A DNA stretch of 64,000 bases from CAZQGO01 sp964593065. GTDB lineage: Bacteria > Oederibacteriota > JAAXVQ01. The DNA is taken from NCBI GenBank assembly GCA_964593065.1, contig CAZQGO010000008.1, positions 29,700-93,699 of the forward strand, read 5' to 3'. Below are positions 52,201-54,270 of this stretch, in pieces (positions within the stretch are counted from its first letter, which is position 1; every line of letters begins with the position of its first letter). The notes below the pieces were generated by a model. That model was not told the origin of the DNA. It did not search any database and was given only the letters and a program-made list of their open reading frames with translations. The position numbers were made by a program, and so were the translations under genes.

Positions 52201-54250
52201 GCACGCCGTAGGTGGCGGTCAAATAGGCTTGCACGGTCTCGGGCCGCAGCAGGCTCAGCAATTGATCCGTGGTGACAAAGTTCTCGCCGAGCAGAAGGTT
52301 GATCAAATCCGTCACGTAATACTGTTGCGCGCGCAGGGGCGCGGGCGTGATGAAATCCACGGCCCCTTCGCTGGACTGATATTGGGCCAGAAGGTTTAAG
52401 GCCAGGTTTTCCGACAGCAGGCGTCCGTACGCCTGCTTCTGCAAGAAATACAGATTTGCTCCCGAAAGCCCCAAGCCCTCCAGTTCCTTCAGGGCTTGCT
52501 GCAGCTGCCGGGACAATTGTTGGTACCGGGTCTGCAGCTCCTGGGACAGATAATCGTCCTTGGACAGCCGCGGATTCAGTTCCAGGGCGCCCAGGTAGCC
52601 CTGGTCGAGCTCCCTCTGCAATGCCCGGGTGCGGGTCAGCACGTACTCGCGCTCCTGGTTGGCGGCCTGGCTGCTCAAGGTCTTGCCCCGCAGGTTTTGC
52701 CGGAGCCGCTGGAAGGCCGTGGCGGGCTCGAATTTCCAGTTTTGCGCCTGGGTGGCAAGGATATCCACCGCCCCGCCGACCAGGATGAACAGAATGGATC
52801 CCAGGAAGAAGTATGGCAGGCTCATCACCGTGGCGATGCCGGCCGGAAGGAGCACGATCAACGTCACCAGGACCGCGCCCGGCAGCAGCATGCGTTTCCT
52901 GAAGGTGCTGATGAAATTGGCCAGGGTCATCCCGGGGCGCAGGCCGATGCGGACCAGCCCGGCGCGCTCCAAGGCGGTGGAGATATCCTTGGAGTCCGCG
53001 TTGAGGAAATTGGAAAACAAATAAAAAATCGGGATGAGAAGTCCGAAAGCCAGCCAGAACGGCAGCCCGCCGGCGATCAGGCCGGTGACGCCCAGAGTCT
53101 GCAGCACCATGGACAGGAAGGCCAGCACGGCCTGGGCGTACACCACGGCGGTGAGCGCGGAGGTTTCCCGGCGCACCGGCAGGCGCAGGCCCACGCGGGC
53201 CAGCAGGGACTCGACGAGGTTGTTCCCGGGGGTGACCTCCAGCTTGGCCTTGCCCGGAGTCCGGTACAGGAAAAACATCATCAGCAGGCCGACGCCGACC
53301 AAGGCCAGGTTGCCGACCAAGACCATGGGATTGGCGGCTTGGGCCAATTGTCCCAGGGTGGCGACCACCACGTTGATCAGGAGAATGACGCCGACTCCGC
53401 TTTTCGCCAGGTTCAGGCGTTCGATGCCCTTGGCGATGCCCACGAGAATGAAGGTCCCGAGCACCAGCAGGGCCGCCAGGGCGCCGAAGGTTAACAGGTT
53501 GGGCACGGCCAGGCCGACGAGCATTCCGCCCATCAGGCCCAGGACCGTGTTGGATACGCTGAAGATCATTACGCTGGCCTGGATGGCCGCGAAGATGCCG
53601 GTCAGGATGTTGGTCCACCGCTGCTGCACCCGCCGGCCGGTGATTGCATCCTGGAACCTGGCTTTGACTCCCGGCCGGAAGAACGCGACCAGCTGGAGGG
53701 CGCTGGAGGCCAGGATGTAGGGCATCAAGCCCAGGGAAAACACGGAGCGGCTGGCGAAAGCGCCGCCGGTGAGCAGGTTGATGAGTTGGGCCCCGCCGTC
53801 CAAAGCCGCGCCGCCCGTGCTGACCAAATCAACGGGAGACAGGCCCGGCAGGGTGAGGGTGTACAGGAAGAAGTGCAAACCCGAAGCGATGCCCACCAAA
53901 ACCAGGACGCGTCCCGCCAGCTTGGCGAACTTTTCCGCCGCCTGGCCCTGGAGAACGGGCAGGTGGATGCGTCCGGCACGCCTGGCGACGGGCTGGATGG
54001 CTTCGGCGAAGCTCTCGGAGGCGGAAGCCAGGTGGGTCTGCGCCGCCTCCGCGGTCTCCCCGACCTGCCCCAGCGCTTGCGCGGGGGTGTGCTCGGGTGC
54101 GAAATACTGCGACCCCTGGGTGCGCTGGTATAAACTGCCTTCAAAAGCGAAGGTCATGTAGGGGAAGACGAAGGCGAGTATGGTCACCAAGGTGACGGTC
54201 TTAAGCCATGGCCGCCACTTCGGCTTTTGCCTGACCGATAGAATAGACAT
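25286..54250 (-). CDS. Giant 9654-aa membrane protein: SecY-like channel fused to SecA-like motor, plus OpgH/GT2-like glycosyltransferase
   Basis: A single uninterrupted frame of 28,965 bp; ATG at 54250 with GGAGG eight bases upstream, strong terminator after the stop. Order: signal-anchor-like helix (16-36); SecY-like channel (110-510); SecA-like ATPase (about 780-1480); a ~2900-residue helical soluble part with no family I recognise (about 1500-4400), ending in a proline/alanine-rich linker; membrane block II (about 4467-4890); a ~900-residue soluble part; a GT2 core with OpgH-like C-terminus (about 5770-6200); membrane block III (6313-6783); a ~1700-residue soluble part; membrane block IV (8480-8690); a soluble C-terminus. 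It lies 20 bp after the 1256-aa gene and is the operon's last gene. GC content and codon use resemble its neighbours. The SecA-like part must face the cytoplasm to bind ATP. I infer an inner-membrane export/envelope-assembly machine; this is not shown. Confidence 0.93.
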   Translation of the reverse strand: MSILSVRQKPKWRPWLKTVTLVTILAFVFPYMTFAFEGSLYQRTQGSQYFAPEHTPAQALGQVGETAEAAQTHLASASESFAEAIQPVARRAGRIHLPVLQGQAAEKFAKLAGRVLVLVGIASGLHFFLYTLTLPGLSPVDLVSTGGAALDGGAQLINLLTGGAFASRSVFSLGLMPYILASSALQLVAFFRPGVKARFQDAITGRRVQQRWTNILTGIFAAIQASVMIFSVSNTVLGLMGGMLVGLAVPNLLTFGALAALLVLGTFILVGIAKGIERLNLAKSGVGVILLINVVVATLGQLAQAANPMVLVGNLALVGVGLLMMFFLYRTPGKAKLEVTPGNNLVESLLARVGLRLPVRRETSALTAVVYAQAVLAFLSMVLQTLGVTGLIAGGLPFWLAFGLLIPIFYLFSNFLNADSKDISTALERAGLVRIGLRPGMTLANFISTFRKRMLLPGAVLVTLIVLLPAGIATVMSLPYFFLGSILFILVGGAVDILATQAQNWKFEPATAFQRLRQNLRGKTLSSQAANQEREYVLTRTRALQRELDQGYLGALELNPRLSKDDYLSQELQTRYQQLSRQLQQALKELEGLGLSGANLYFLQKQAYGRLLSENLALNLLAQYQSSEGAVDFITPAPLRAQQYYVTDLINLLLGENFVTTDQLLSLLRPETVQAYLTATYGVPARDVPAELTSEGLREILEKRLGPMGGRTFEQRQNRMLVTLLAGEGQTANLEAFLLSGLEMAGVPRPQENLDRRRALGLRKAAQTARKDFLRARIQVRGALEGVLNDDTRAFEAATGLGKSLMLQLAALGSHMLFTAAPNLGQVFVSSENYTLAAGDARAFASIATRYFGVPVAIRRQGKLAAGEEVYVYRWDAQKGRLVAEPQALSEAYRTDATRPVVYGPFDQFAFDLREAIPANSKLLADEVQALGARKVTGLSYNISGPLAESVDGMTDHVMARAVIASLSPEVAEQPEARGRYRGQQAITTRAFGGVRTLAYTDGTDIQMTEEGLKLLEDMLTDPKFVGSLPAEFQPYFRNVRALHRAKAVPAGRRTALVQRLLRFLSLSAKAVPAGRRTPLQNQRAADYDIFISSFSTVLRTALKAAALYHEDSALLGYRKDLEPTVITLSRERYEALPAVTKAIIARGHLIASETPGEVRLQFREPKVIQLGQISEVRYGEGVMEQIMAAEGVLLPGIHERSSVIASLDVKDVVTHGKWVGVAGFGGTLTAGLRKQILGALGFISQVLWTRTYEREEDRIDRTLEQTAQAVVRDLEALQQQTKKELASDDLQPVFIGLSDPADLQFDPDKPENSSKFVQALTEALHASETLRPVFFTPAGRLRLLVLGPDQAKAIQLDARLRASLEAGVGQPNTVVLFVKEAFGVGLDPKLSPAISSRPVARLAGPAVYNLTPSLTSELWQFFGRARRTLADLGYFKNYFNFNLSRKALRFSLGAVQTEALLRRVGQKTGALARTGRWGLVRGDRGLLKTFLSVAGEGPEALVLQGLRDPQQRRMDTLLSHYRQRLTTALAPLATTFNLQALGDAGRVLDFERQLAGLIRQPLVQLVPSLVGEGLSWAQRRQLMRTSLLELFASRSWRLEGQPTPEAVADVRLDLRQLTVDLIRGQTADQEERIAAINRFIAPLTDVRLDAQLFRRETLRTQTGSQQLLAQLRAVEKILKQLQGRLQAEKMRALEQAIAEEQTAVLADFQATGRQPQDWGEVLAVIVVRINKRFYENEHPQADAAAFYRQALAELKVTRTKTEENYTAALQGVQRLASPVSLVQGDIMREGGQILEQSLTLAQRTVNNHFLGWLVFNPALFRGAAEGLRDRLLRQQYRETVELMGGEQPAEITTTEILGAGQRGLAPVAAGLAGVLNLGAITGGIETSLQSQLRTPEEQTAAQRYDEMSAYTALQQGLTQEGPGAQGVGLPQLLELIGQFTPQRDGKSLADILTQLPEGVLTQADRRSLIAADITQHYYHLIAVQENLAVLEALRSSQTDPNAEFEAFYAQESVRLLAEADQETAWFESRLSIPLDAGSLYLAYREANPGASAASIAAEAQLALADAGLTTEFFNRQAASLNQKDLTNPATRTAVEAYLTRMQNFLVDAVVRRTEIQSQLAALEGVRGDWADELRVSLEAEVRQLTAIAADLVQSMSTYEEQQRLLGFIPTFGTRTVALNPALVALWNNTGWSVYQDRLAAAQAGQAGPEETQLLTEAEALLNPDQTATVDLWQSQLTADGNGVQSPEWNTGTIQPPTIESPNVQAATEVIDERQAAMLANRDRQAPVLSPGYESQEADINPDRHPAGPEAAAPQAGNIVVGTLTEGQEDFSGWAGLLRRLWFNVQNWWNRLLQRAPGVQAPPAAPVVETPEVIGQPPLYTYPFVEQGTDIGTASQILADRNQIIEQAWAAIKSGTDLLYKQNGIFTVFRELQTKGLLLRRSYFAPYRGGPVETRFQAALIDDSGNRDLMNNFLTAIGIDVGQTQTQPSTTELPSKAVSYNDLVNLVGNWLESQGLVDFSSPDAAQQVQFYLTVLTGVSNELMPQFNDMLRDADGRYLQNVSLPTFLDLDIRALLGSEQTDLLGLAKIGYGTAAGENNPHLARVMGYLLQLSNQALVQTRPGGAWADLSGDPQAVVDRLVAEATTNTAGHQSDMTLMRNYVTLQAQLRGEATGSIPLDTLVQLNTQYAEWQAQVQEAFLVNRLASNGLGTPEEFLANLWDQEQAGNLEALSRIIRALGLGDSFEPSNPAHQQAIYNLFYEGQLYLNALKGRTPAERQQMAYAYLDLVASNLESLTQNEAIMSRVHTRYDMSVIILQAQLEGTPAGAAHDALAVKLRAAEVVAEQTILTQMASEWTDYTVHYHYLLDNRLDPAAGLAAYQDNFFADVTDPARRAGLIGEFNVRIDQFLRAEPYAVTMLRPSLNGQPQSQFDLMWRDHMVLWRYITFQTLPSIFLSLEQSVDAAQTQVDTAQANVAAAQTKVQQGAAGAAEELATAQSQLDAAQVSLDALQTELQELKTRFNVTDYGDPLPALKILSQIADERFNAIGYIFPNPEELTRGDILRDPILSNEFWYYILFDQTLTTQFDAGSLGFVVINARENIIPLLQELQQAKGADLAILGRPFNWNDQVHQQIVMNLSMQMLSLGYTREEMRTYLSLYDFVIENRTDISDLLKNLRGESGSSFAQLTGTSYRVLLPGEDILKSEQLALDELAWIYALISLQFMGLGVTTPAEARQVLNDLQRIKAIDQDLLQAAKRQASAELGIPEDQLTEEQIPYKPLSMQELFSMHRQMVRSMVPFEELRNFLYVQRSNLNFWYADNTVQGNTRWQRQGEALAAEVPDQFARLFDLNSSVPGDYPLDVLEAIQARQGDVQAELASRSTWVPPDFSRYLILEQATLDEVQEREEFYMLMKVFHRVYLGYEIQDTYISESFNNMKKLGLDPWTYVSRLVLMKMVMLDLENAAFGDNGYVYQEVASIRRQYYGDNDPRAADYTPEAIRSRLIRSVDLLSVPHDGIYQPSAEMEKLFLQWFDEGRSFDYFRRLYGGGRGEGFLWRMEAAIYATPFQGSQNFTPHFAPPDAVITFLEQYKEVNPRSPDSLIKANAANLYADAVNRFQLQANLALMPALFTTDSELREIYLQSLLASNPTDLPSWLYDGLLAAVNQADVSPVTADGYQQLQAVGNTNSRVRGTLAKLLLPFYLRLATPPHFNHLVDNLSAYVSSFLGPEIVAMNDPANLMRRNQIQDQRAQEAYDISQRYAAYMQQFNVRDQNLEEYNAFLAQLLQQPGGTERLAELRQLWQAQAERFLATYLPNMPRDQLEKLAQEYVRRAELEGYVNPDNVEDISGIFAYYNDDIMTNVFMLFLLNTEPQRMADITGLSITFIQEVRESNLTADAKIARLRNAIAQGTNTRLPILLELDLTSYTFEGFIKNLHMVYYVEGYSNLAGIEDIIVNYDTLFQYYGAIDPTFLRENTLSGVNLRLMNIAIAMHLSGVTREEMVQYIRATAKLKAFFLMLNGEITTPDQVRELLLPLATSGLMSNQEIEQAISDLELLRILRTTPPAEVTDALNAYFTSQGLEGDEVRIRTESTLALLGAVNEYQGLLANYTLSDESFLEWMDVIANLGVNLGFFNQPYSQEEIKAVLVSEWEVNFSDPDANELFARWNDVNQQAVVVQTPDGEVRMSVFDAIAYQMAQSSPQVPITVIPEFFAMVRELYDNRAWSDRTSLEDILYIMDLESGSALHLFDLVNGLRNRSAAEAREVRRRFLEDQYADQRDLLEPWAHASQSALTGSMGTDTARFLSPDSFNRMRQRVITAAGQSLENLRRWFRLNSEPGGQPVSRAPGAPGATVALAGTEGNPPSGPGEVGLTIDRTVQSAADLAAIPATPPGQAAVNAPGLLASVAALGLAKPVKPRFTNLLRRVRIFRASEPTAPAAEEAPEAPAAPEVQPGRGQGGGGPGVQEGLRAPERKAFLPRGTVRIAAWGALRVVAFILVFVFLHQIYELLGLAAGGMDVVANNPVLGPISNFLNDLTPANWYQDLHQLEMTATGGRTFLGTILHFIIPHTAIAGEVNWVTVVARIVGITLTTATGLWLNVLIGAVVIGLIYFVIYILWAKFQETRWSQKLLARLPRAGLDVGRRDVRDVEDRRLQIPETRLGRGWYHVKRILSSPIAGMIILLLAGWWTFFLTGTFNPIILHLFESYLMFFYASAFSRFIVSLIRVVSPIRLRAPRFLQWARGQAPTAIAPARPERVRANQTRYGNATAQLIEFFARLWDTLGFVNFQMPFLLQRLLAREGRQETTDTTAEMLYFLDAFQQVRVWLFNGLFVIPLFLANIIIGLGNPMIQILYYIGSVYFARMSGYSLDLDIIGFMAGNPFRRHTEPFYDADGKFRPGTSNKMALAISSRPEGLVKQGQVQIDQVEELRKDVIKALDQLLRRDENGEIITNDPDMHVSFDLLLAAEGLQGNLARVVLQTGLELQAKYGVHAQMLFPSLAYAAKMGLRDRYFDWMLYGWRVIRLFMNDALDFREKLQTRDGQTLRDRVGRYFITLSHESPFVLRVGKKISFFRGGEQKQADHVEYGSVSNEMTYYQRAADGRVLRSFRLALGLGPGSGLVEMQEVGGRVREVRQADTNQYDFDPLLSNRGLKGRLQIKDAEGRVVEELWGVDEKIHVLMLSEDAADNAHVYEMDAEGNTYELDLTPDEVSLAMRNDQFAEKRKPGALWPLGQISAEDVYDLTTQEEAARGAVKPQAVEMVPTYALRDGVLVEITDTGAPKEIMRLGDPIDETLSPIREGYGQLKADDYKTLKSGDVSILSYDQTTYVRIGGEGGDIYDVSGGEKAAGVERVTQAHLERLMAKLVAQRKGVGINELTGAVQIGQRNYAPGVLQIAGDTRGPVLRNSRTQQLVTLRQAEDGAYQVNEGAPEANDLLMMASYQGDVRGDNRSPTFFNQPMFAMATADVKALKDRQIIDDAQAWVLEKYGTLGGFEALYHQMAGKDGSHYHYRIQDVAINRAISRILRAHHKDSRYLMMKEVPQGYTLHTKDANRLWDLGISSEDAFQYGQPTRMESGQVVFSPAIADALKAMGDNPVAQEILANLEPYSEYVFNDLDVSRGLPVQALNFLPLTAEERSQVAALEEMLRAHQQALAAGARPEDPRLEALVEVRDAENGMRYLMRAMGSDGEAVPPTRPSVTENIDFKEAAGGRVDVRFVSDRVFESAVYGTQDTVLGHIVTDRATGARSLAVEYWQGGRARPLSTFDIPFTGDRQAMLGVIMQRLGQYDLDNNLRAAVQGMLLQTPERYQYYTDQGGHATEAMSNLKVGFFTDSDAAELKAPQAVLGQIRRRQLFNRIAAVYDPRMLQHIETTTTSSNWLTRIEQYTYGQVDNHGLATMGHPLLHGVMPMYLGKAYMDPLLWHTRVIARQVVLPFTTSHDILEKVFAKVEPIYQNFSAHVTGMIARFEVWTLNPIATKMEIDFKRWKGVGDLRFAVHIRPHHPIHFFLAVSWWILGSLAGPQALNYLMSKINSPVHYDPSHAWEMASLDMLDYREIFVFATLMLLFFGGVFGLLELQFLLLIFAFTLTYMALLGARQNVFIPFLNYVFQGRFIFGTEKGQQNFAANFQRVAVMVLGLLSTLHPGSWFFSVIQGLFGQVPAFLVAFQGPASILALVGLFLQVFRLPALLAVPLTVFGILGLLLNPALMVYVGPLAIIFSIVNLIVSPQRVVRAPEPARTLQAVPEEAPAPRAPPLWRRVLGPAVTLVFTVVGSVALMLKLSGASNVLGLMVSQPGLFLAPQLWGPALVVIIALAAIYLLERHLERTDSRYTLKNIYRFLERGEFSLQWNTIGLTGLLRLAGVVVPAVMFVKILQVFMLAGLPLGGNLIWLAALIFLGRTFFKNLAARLTPRAFLNDVIKNLAVFGLFALSFVAFSFTLGTGLAVPQLGAFTQYLFNFDWSLLTNFLGIPYFFVIVLGLRYLVLGIFNLAIYPILNLMTARGHTRAVARWERLAQVFGTNRPFDLVGTFLVAVRWVLDRLTPERFRQWKFTRGLNNLLHRVTPYRELSGSYQAFWTWVQFRWINFRLLAQRAVREIFPDRRTAILQLIGIVAFVAILVAVALTTYHIFFTTLGVFSLARFVSSGFTHTWLGVLGSILRGWPIGVMLVVLLRTWPPGRVLTTMIGQAFTYFSLRSQVFHTALYLTQRFVREGLGNLAHRLMSFYWKTGAQSEGETSVGISLQAYFAHEYMLKMVLLGGAWLVLAMTGFFPGVFVLMGLSVLLGHLLSPFEFWFVSETGRSYDYQGHNLFNARAEMNSWLADQEKTWVEAQDIQAQSAPYGVVRAGENSIYIDFGKVKDFVTSIQSFLNQNNRDSNYNPGVDEAKKDIDYGSVLRGHHGLREQESGIYRGSLIGDVVWMGPQRNVLTVELDADALGVEVDHEKIGMAATAEDSDLQDLRAFAQRNPLLELRAGDDGGRQLVITIREDSPGQWESAAAEFQRVVEHMKNPALQNALAQVADVSRRLGSFNHDLRIKMHEATLYRTTRILLANGVGDAEAWDLYFVGKVRGEEAYAARFRELLRNHADQDEAIRRQLAAEVLQPRILQDASLSHMQSVRDEARRQYEAGTIDVLDRRWADANFTPLYDSPDPYLQFKEEDFARALVLANMAVRPTARVVKDQADGRLELQVSPFIIFGENLVEEGVVGRQAVIFNTWARSVQVAENAMSWYAYAPETEIVAGKRVKGKKLEGDMFTHVLMQQGGVTYVVPVRNLIAMDAKQTVKNITLMDLAAFPVPLVNILQMKEYNIPDHAPGKLFSYKEMRAIDKDNTLALRHIMKAETRAPKLTAAKRLDFEPDEFLNIFDGGTRPARALLTQEELQALSTDGVGIITEWTRTNYARRNLRQIHEREYIHTRVQAGRRVVDREYYLLPAGTDFEASPDERARVAYDLGYINHDRAYADLTPEERAAADQGWRELGWRGEGQVEQRRLLRWYRTESMYRVSRAYYGITKLNEDSPYWNQPGMQQLQALRTRVQERIEAGLDRDRIAALEARYKENGGLLTRDDGEELVALRAQETREARFDRLERHYGIILQNLNLHLSRIAYRPGENAPDLVVGVTTEQSEKQMQFVFRNLHDAGIIPPDSPPVFMIGQPNAGRSIRSTGAAIFNAIDQLNQRGHFSRAEHLTLPGGRTIPVELRPRITAFLEELARRSHGSYQVRANGISLEGNALDLVESFPDHESYEAYLNQGVDALLDAVADVDPDLADDLGRAILGFASVHVQIVLDGGSASRNLPMQIAEGSEMKGAQGGFAEGREGYEQIFVQDIGAFRPERGLAARLLNGDASRLLIKPETLPPNVSYGLVGGTTKIIDDADDPNYEGNRYLFSIYGYGVTDFFDNITLFFEKYKGDMSLFKSAAQANEAVMNTFMALFKGKFFEAALRAWNTYTNYHGEALGSGGDTVNDISIHTMAASTKDRKADLAELAWRDDDIPLYEKIGRLADAHQLDERESMQLVHHGLTNLSLVEGTVANRMLLIVPHLTRIPELRDIMARETEVLSHRKQVMLERLAAVRGAIGNKEFASVEQLLSSLQQFDDPEAERPASALVPALVAMLEYQGGLKSYREFETPDAERARHLREVSEYLDGFFQEESRKLDDIQKNRDAVLGGRLTGKDLQSASENWWNSFAPATRVRFVRLYLDYRTRMLEQHIEAQFEAWIKKFNAAETEHLRSLVDTPFEMTAEEVEQNLRGAGFDPAQVPAWQALRGRWENLSQEDRYRAVSAIERAVQRRLVGGERARRMWDLFSYRERQAGMDFYFNNLPGVITDDALVKKMKEHENVNMLRRYQQLTARIAENLPRTANGLKNLQNHPELFLMSIQHVTGRMKLIEPPAETQFVEEPPAAEYFDAEGTDNRDFLQFLTDAGIIDKEHMAAYLEPRTEAAAQAQGRPTIPYMGETLIQFGKEQTQVARMVSERFGRETLVPVAREVIGERRRGARGVITGVINTLLLFLLAACSWSGVTSGLTDAAARFGAWVAGLGLLAGMGLLLARRWRDVLVSAFFRLSPLFEAWAKREQVPYHVVDGIEGIVGYLTGGVLHGTAGRFIFLGVLYILSTQLGSFLLALAVVAVLVGAFALLAHLLERAYAGAGNLFRGIAGNTLIGAALGYVVYATAHGYILAAVPWLAASLAWLPVVLLVTVAALYLGAFLVARFVPLANRPDLASKVWNTRHVLEALPQVWRNTMYKVESDVLKKSLEDPALQDLQQQVRGISIMIKAFEVFTVKSFTSEGFLGDPAIFDTLTTIWRTPSTTATGEPGQSAETFIRDVVFQGNYPDRLARALAELPAEGVTYRQYSAALHKALNGARWDLQNRNRFLREQGQVFKELSTLGALRGPEGEILYQMQDEQGNVTLASAMGALRQARQMLAKTISMRHGEGRRIRDTSLEDFKNFVENKLRELEQAGKPYQSLEVEELFIILQQLTGIFVYYRKTLGETAAELHKSAKWSRGDINTGVDQAAVVLRFPELVQQQNRAGLAAQLLTTGLSANPAEAQASVERIFDWLEARARSLGRPGLVGTVPMDLLRDLVSDTVSTIANNTSLVSLEEEGRFDVQDRILEQLMRLMNNPRLVQTLTQEQMRALVMAIALEPYGELMLGNPRADGSMLAGDFLQKLGWPQEQVWMVQDLLFNHRTLLTGEGSLPVMMSSRRRAGDRQFALLLNLYEQLLLTDDASFTAGEIENLDQILGDPDYQTEWGRHRLDLMFTHWGVAPEQIPAGVEAFFREADQIPDANLQQSFLEWFNNLILVQGTAEALEKVYEANGRDLQTTAQTMARMFYLSYKLNSRVGTFRIASDRVNHLRDMNEVLQTTLSIPNIDVLYAAKKPMYSLDAYKYRGPLEMEDLMFWVEGGNTIVLGNTYLRNMPGIQVFLLDPGRRSATRTDYPKYRTEQAVVDWLATDQGQLSMTQEVKRTGDVSRVLPEVIPTILDRFRRDYVGFEQHAEEVQPLFLQVVRELGRLEGLTIGNLDQAIDRAFGAVEGGRGGIPIAAPVRQATRRAIWEWIIGPLGFRRPSAEDAAAGRPAGPVAPPGVALVQQIEEVATAPVPRAPVPAQPTARPGAVFLARETLQEILAERPNLGQVVRLLLLPRLERASGYAQPGTPQWTLDKLLQRNRPLMGIDNAL
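28180..28830 (-). other. Membrane block IV of the giant protein (residues ~8475-8690)
   Basis: Six or so hydrophobic stretches (GVINTLLLFLLAACSW, FIFLGVLYILSTQLGSFLLA, LVVLLVTVAALYLGAFLVA-like) preceded by RRGARG. The last ~950 residues after it are soluble and mostly helical, with an AP-rich stretch near the very end. Confidence 0.65.
33900..35320 (-). other. Membrane block III of the giant protein (residues ~6313-6783)
   Basis: Roughly ten hydrophobic stretches, among them LLRLAGVVVPAVMFVKIL, AVFGLFALSFVAFSFTLG, GIVAFVAILVAVALTTYHIF and MVLLGGAWLVLAMTGFFPGV. It directly follows the OpgH-like helices and precedes a ~1700-residue soluble part starting near DYQGHNLFNARAEMNS. Confidence 0.7.
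35651..36943 (-). other. GT2/OpgH-like glycosyltransferase segment of the giant protein (residues ~5770-6200)
   Basis: GGHATEAMSNLKVGFF then TDSD (5818-5821) matches the GT2 pattern NKGGK---LN-GL followed by the metal-binding DAD. Further on TTSHDILEKVF (SHD 5924-5926) matches the OpgH LSHDFVEAAL motif, and IDFKRWKGVGDLRF (KRW 5970-5972) followed by HPIHFFLAVSWWILGSLAGP matches OpgH DRRWCQGNL----LHP---R---L-G--SYL-AP. Several membrane helices come next, as in OpgH, which makes periplasmic glucans from UDP-glucose. The first half of the GT-A fold is less clear. Family assignment is by motif order; activity and product are unknown. Confidence 0.68.
39580..40850 (-). other. Membrane block II of the giant protein (residues ~4467-4890)
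   Basis: After a linker rich in P, A, E and G, several strongly hydrophobic stretches appear: ALRVVAFILVFVFLHQIYEL, WLNVLIGAVVIGLIYFVIYI, MIILLLAGWWTFFLTG, LFNGLFVIPLFLANIIIGLG. At least six membrane helices are likely. It may supply the N-terminal membrane part of the glycosyltransferase segment further on, as in OpgH. Confidence 0.7.
49811..51913 (-). other. SecA-like ATPase motor domain of the giant protein (residues ~780-1480)
   Basis: All SecA landmarks appear in the correct order. RIQVRGALEGV then Walker A GLGKS (800-804; SecA GEGKT). SSENYTLAAGDAR aligns with the SecA TVNDYLA-RDA helicase motif. YGPFDQFAFDLRE aligns with YGTNNEFGFDYLRD. DE at 926-927 is the Walker B pair, followed by SGP as in IISGP. 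The preprotein cross-linking domain keeps MTEEGLKLLEDML and LRTALKAAALYHED (SecA LTERGL--IEELL and VTAALRAHALF). EQIMAAEGV and GVAGFGGTL (about 1218-1230) match EAKEGV and LAGMTGTA. Motif VI QFFGRARR (1421-1428) keeps both arginines of QLRGRSGR. Catalytic residues are intact, so it is probably an active ATPase. Two 32-bp repeats interrupt the PPXD-like part. Confidence 0.88.
51017..51117. repeat. Two direct copies of a 32-bp hairpin-forming repeat inside the SecA-like domain
   Basis: Identical 32-bp copies at 51017-51048 and 51086-51117, 69 bp apart, in the same reading frame. Each encodes AKAVPAGRRT, and each can fold (GTTC with GAAC, CCGC with GCGG, one bulged base). They lie in the PPXD-like part between TEEGLKLLEDML and LRTALKAAALY. 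The perfect match points to a recent insertion or duplication of a mobile palindromic element that spares the frame. Confidence 0.85.
52715..53923 (-). other. SecY-like translocation-channel domain of the giant protein (residues ~110-512)
   Basis: Ten hydrophobic segments match SecY in order. TM1 ends LPGLSP, like the SecY (I/V)PGID motif. LINLLTGGA and VFSLGLMPYI (residues 156-178) align with SecY MFSGGA and ALGIMPYI. A GRR at 205-207 aligns with the SecY ESGRR cytoplasmic loop. GTFILVGIAKGIERLNLAK (265-283) matches the TM4-5 loop with its ITERGIGNG. RLPVRRE aligns with HLPLKVN before TM7. The C-terminal part (420-505) keeps ADSKDISTALERAG, RPG, the helix-FRKRM loop and LPYFFLGSILFILV, matching SecY NPRETADNLKKSG, RPG and VPFYFGGTSLLIVV. 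Some basic residues of the SecA/ribosome-contacting loops are lost. No SecE or SecG gene is in the window. Confidence 0.88.
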
Positions 54251-54270
54251 AAAAGATCCCTCCAGCGTCG

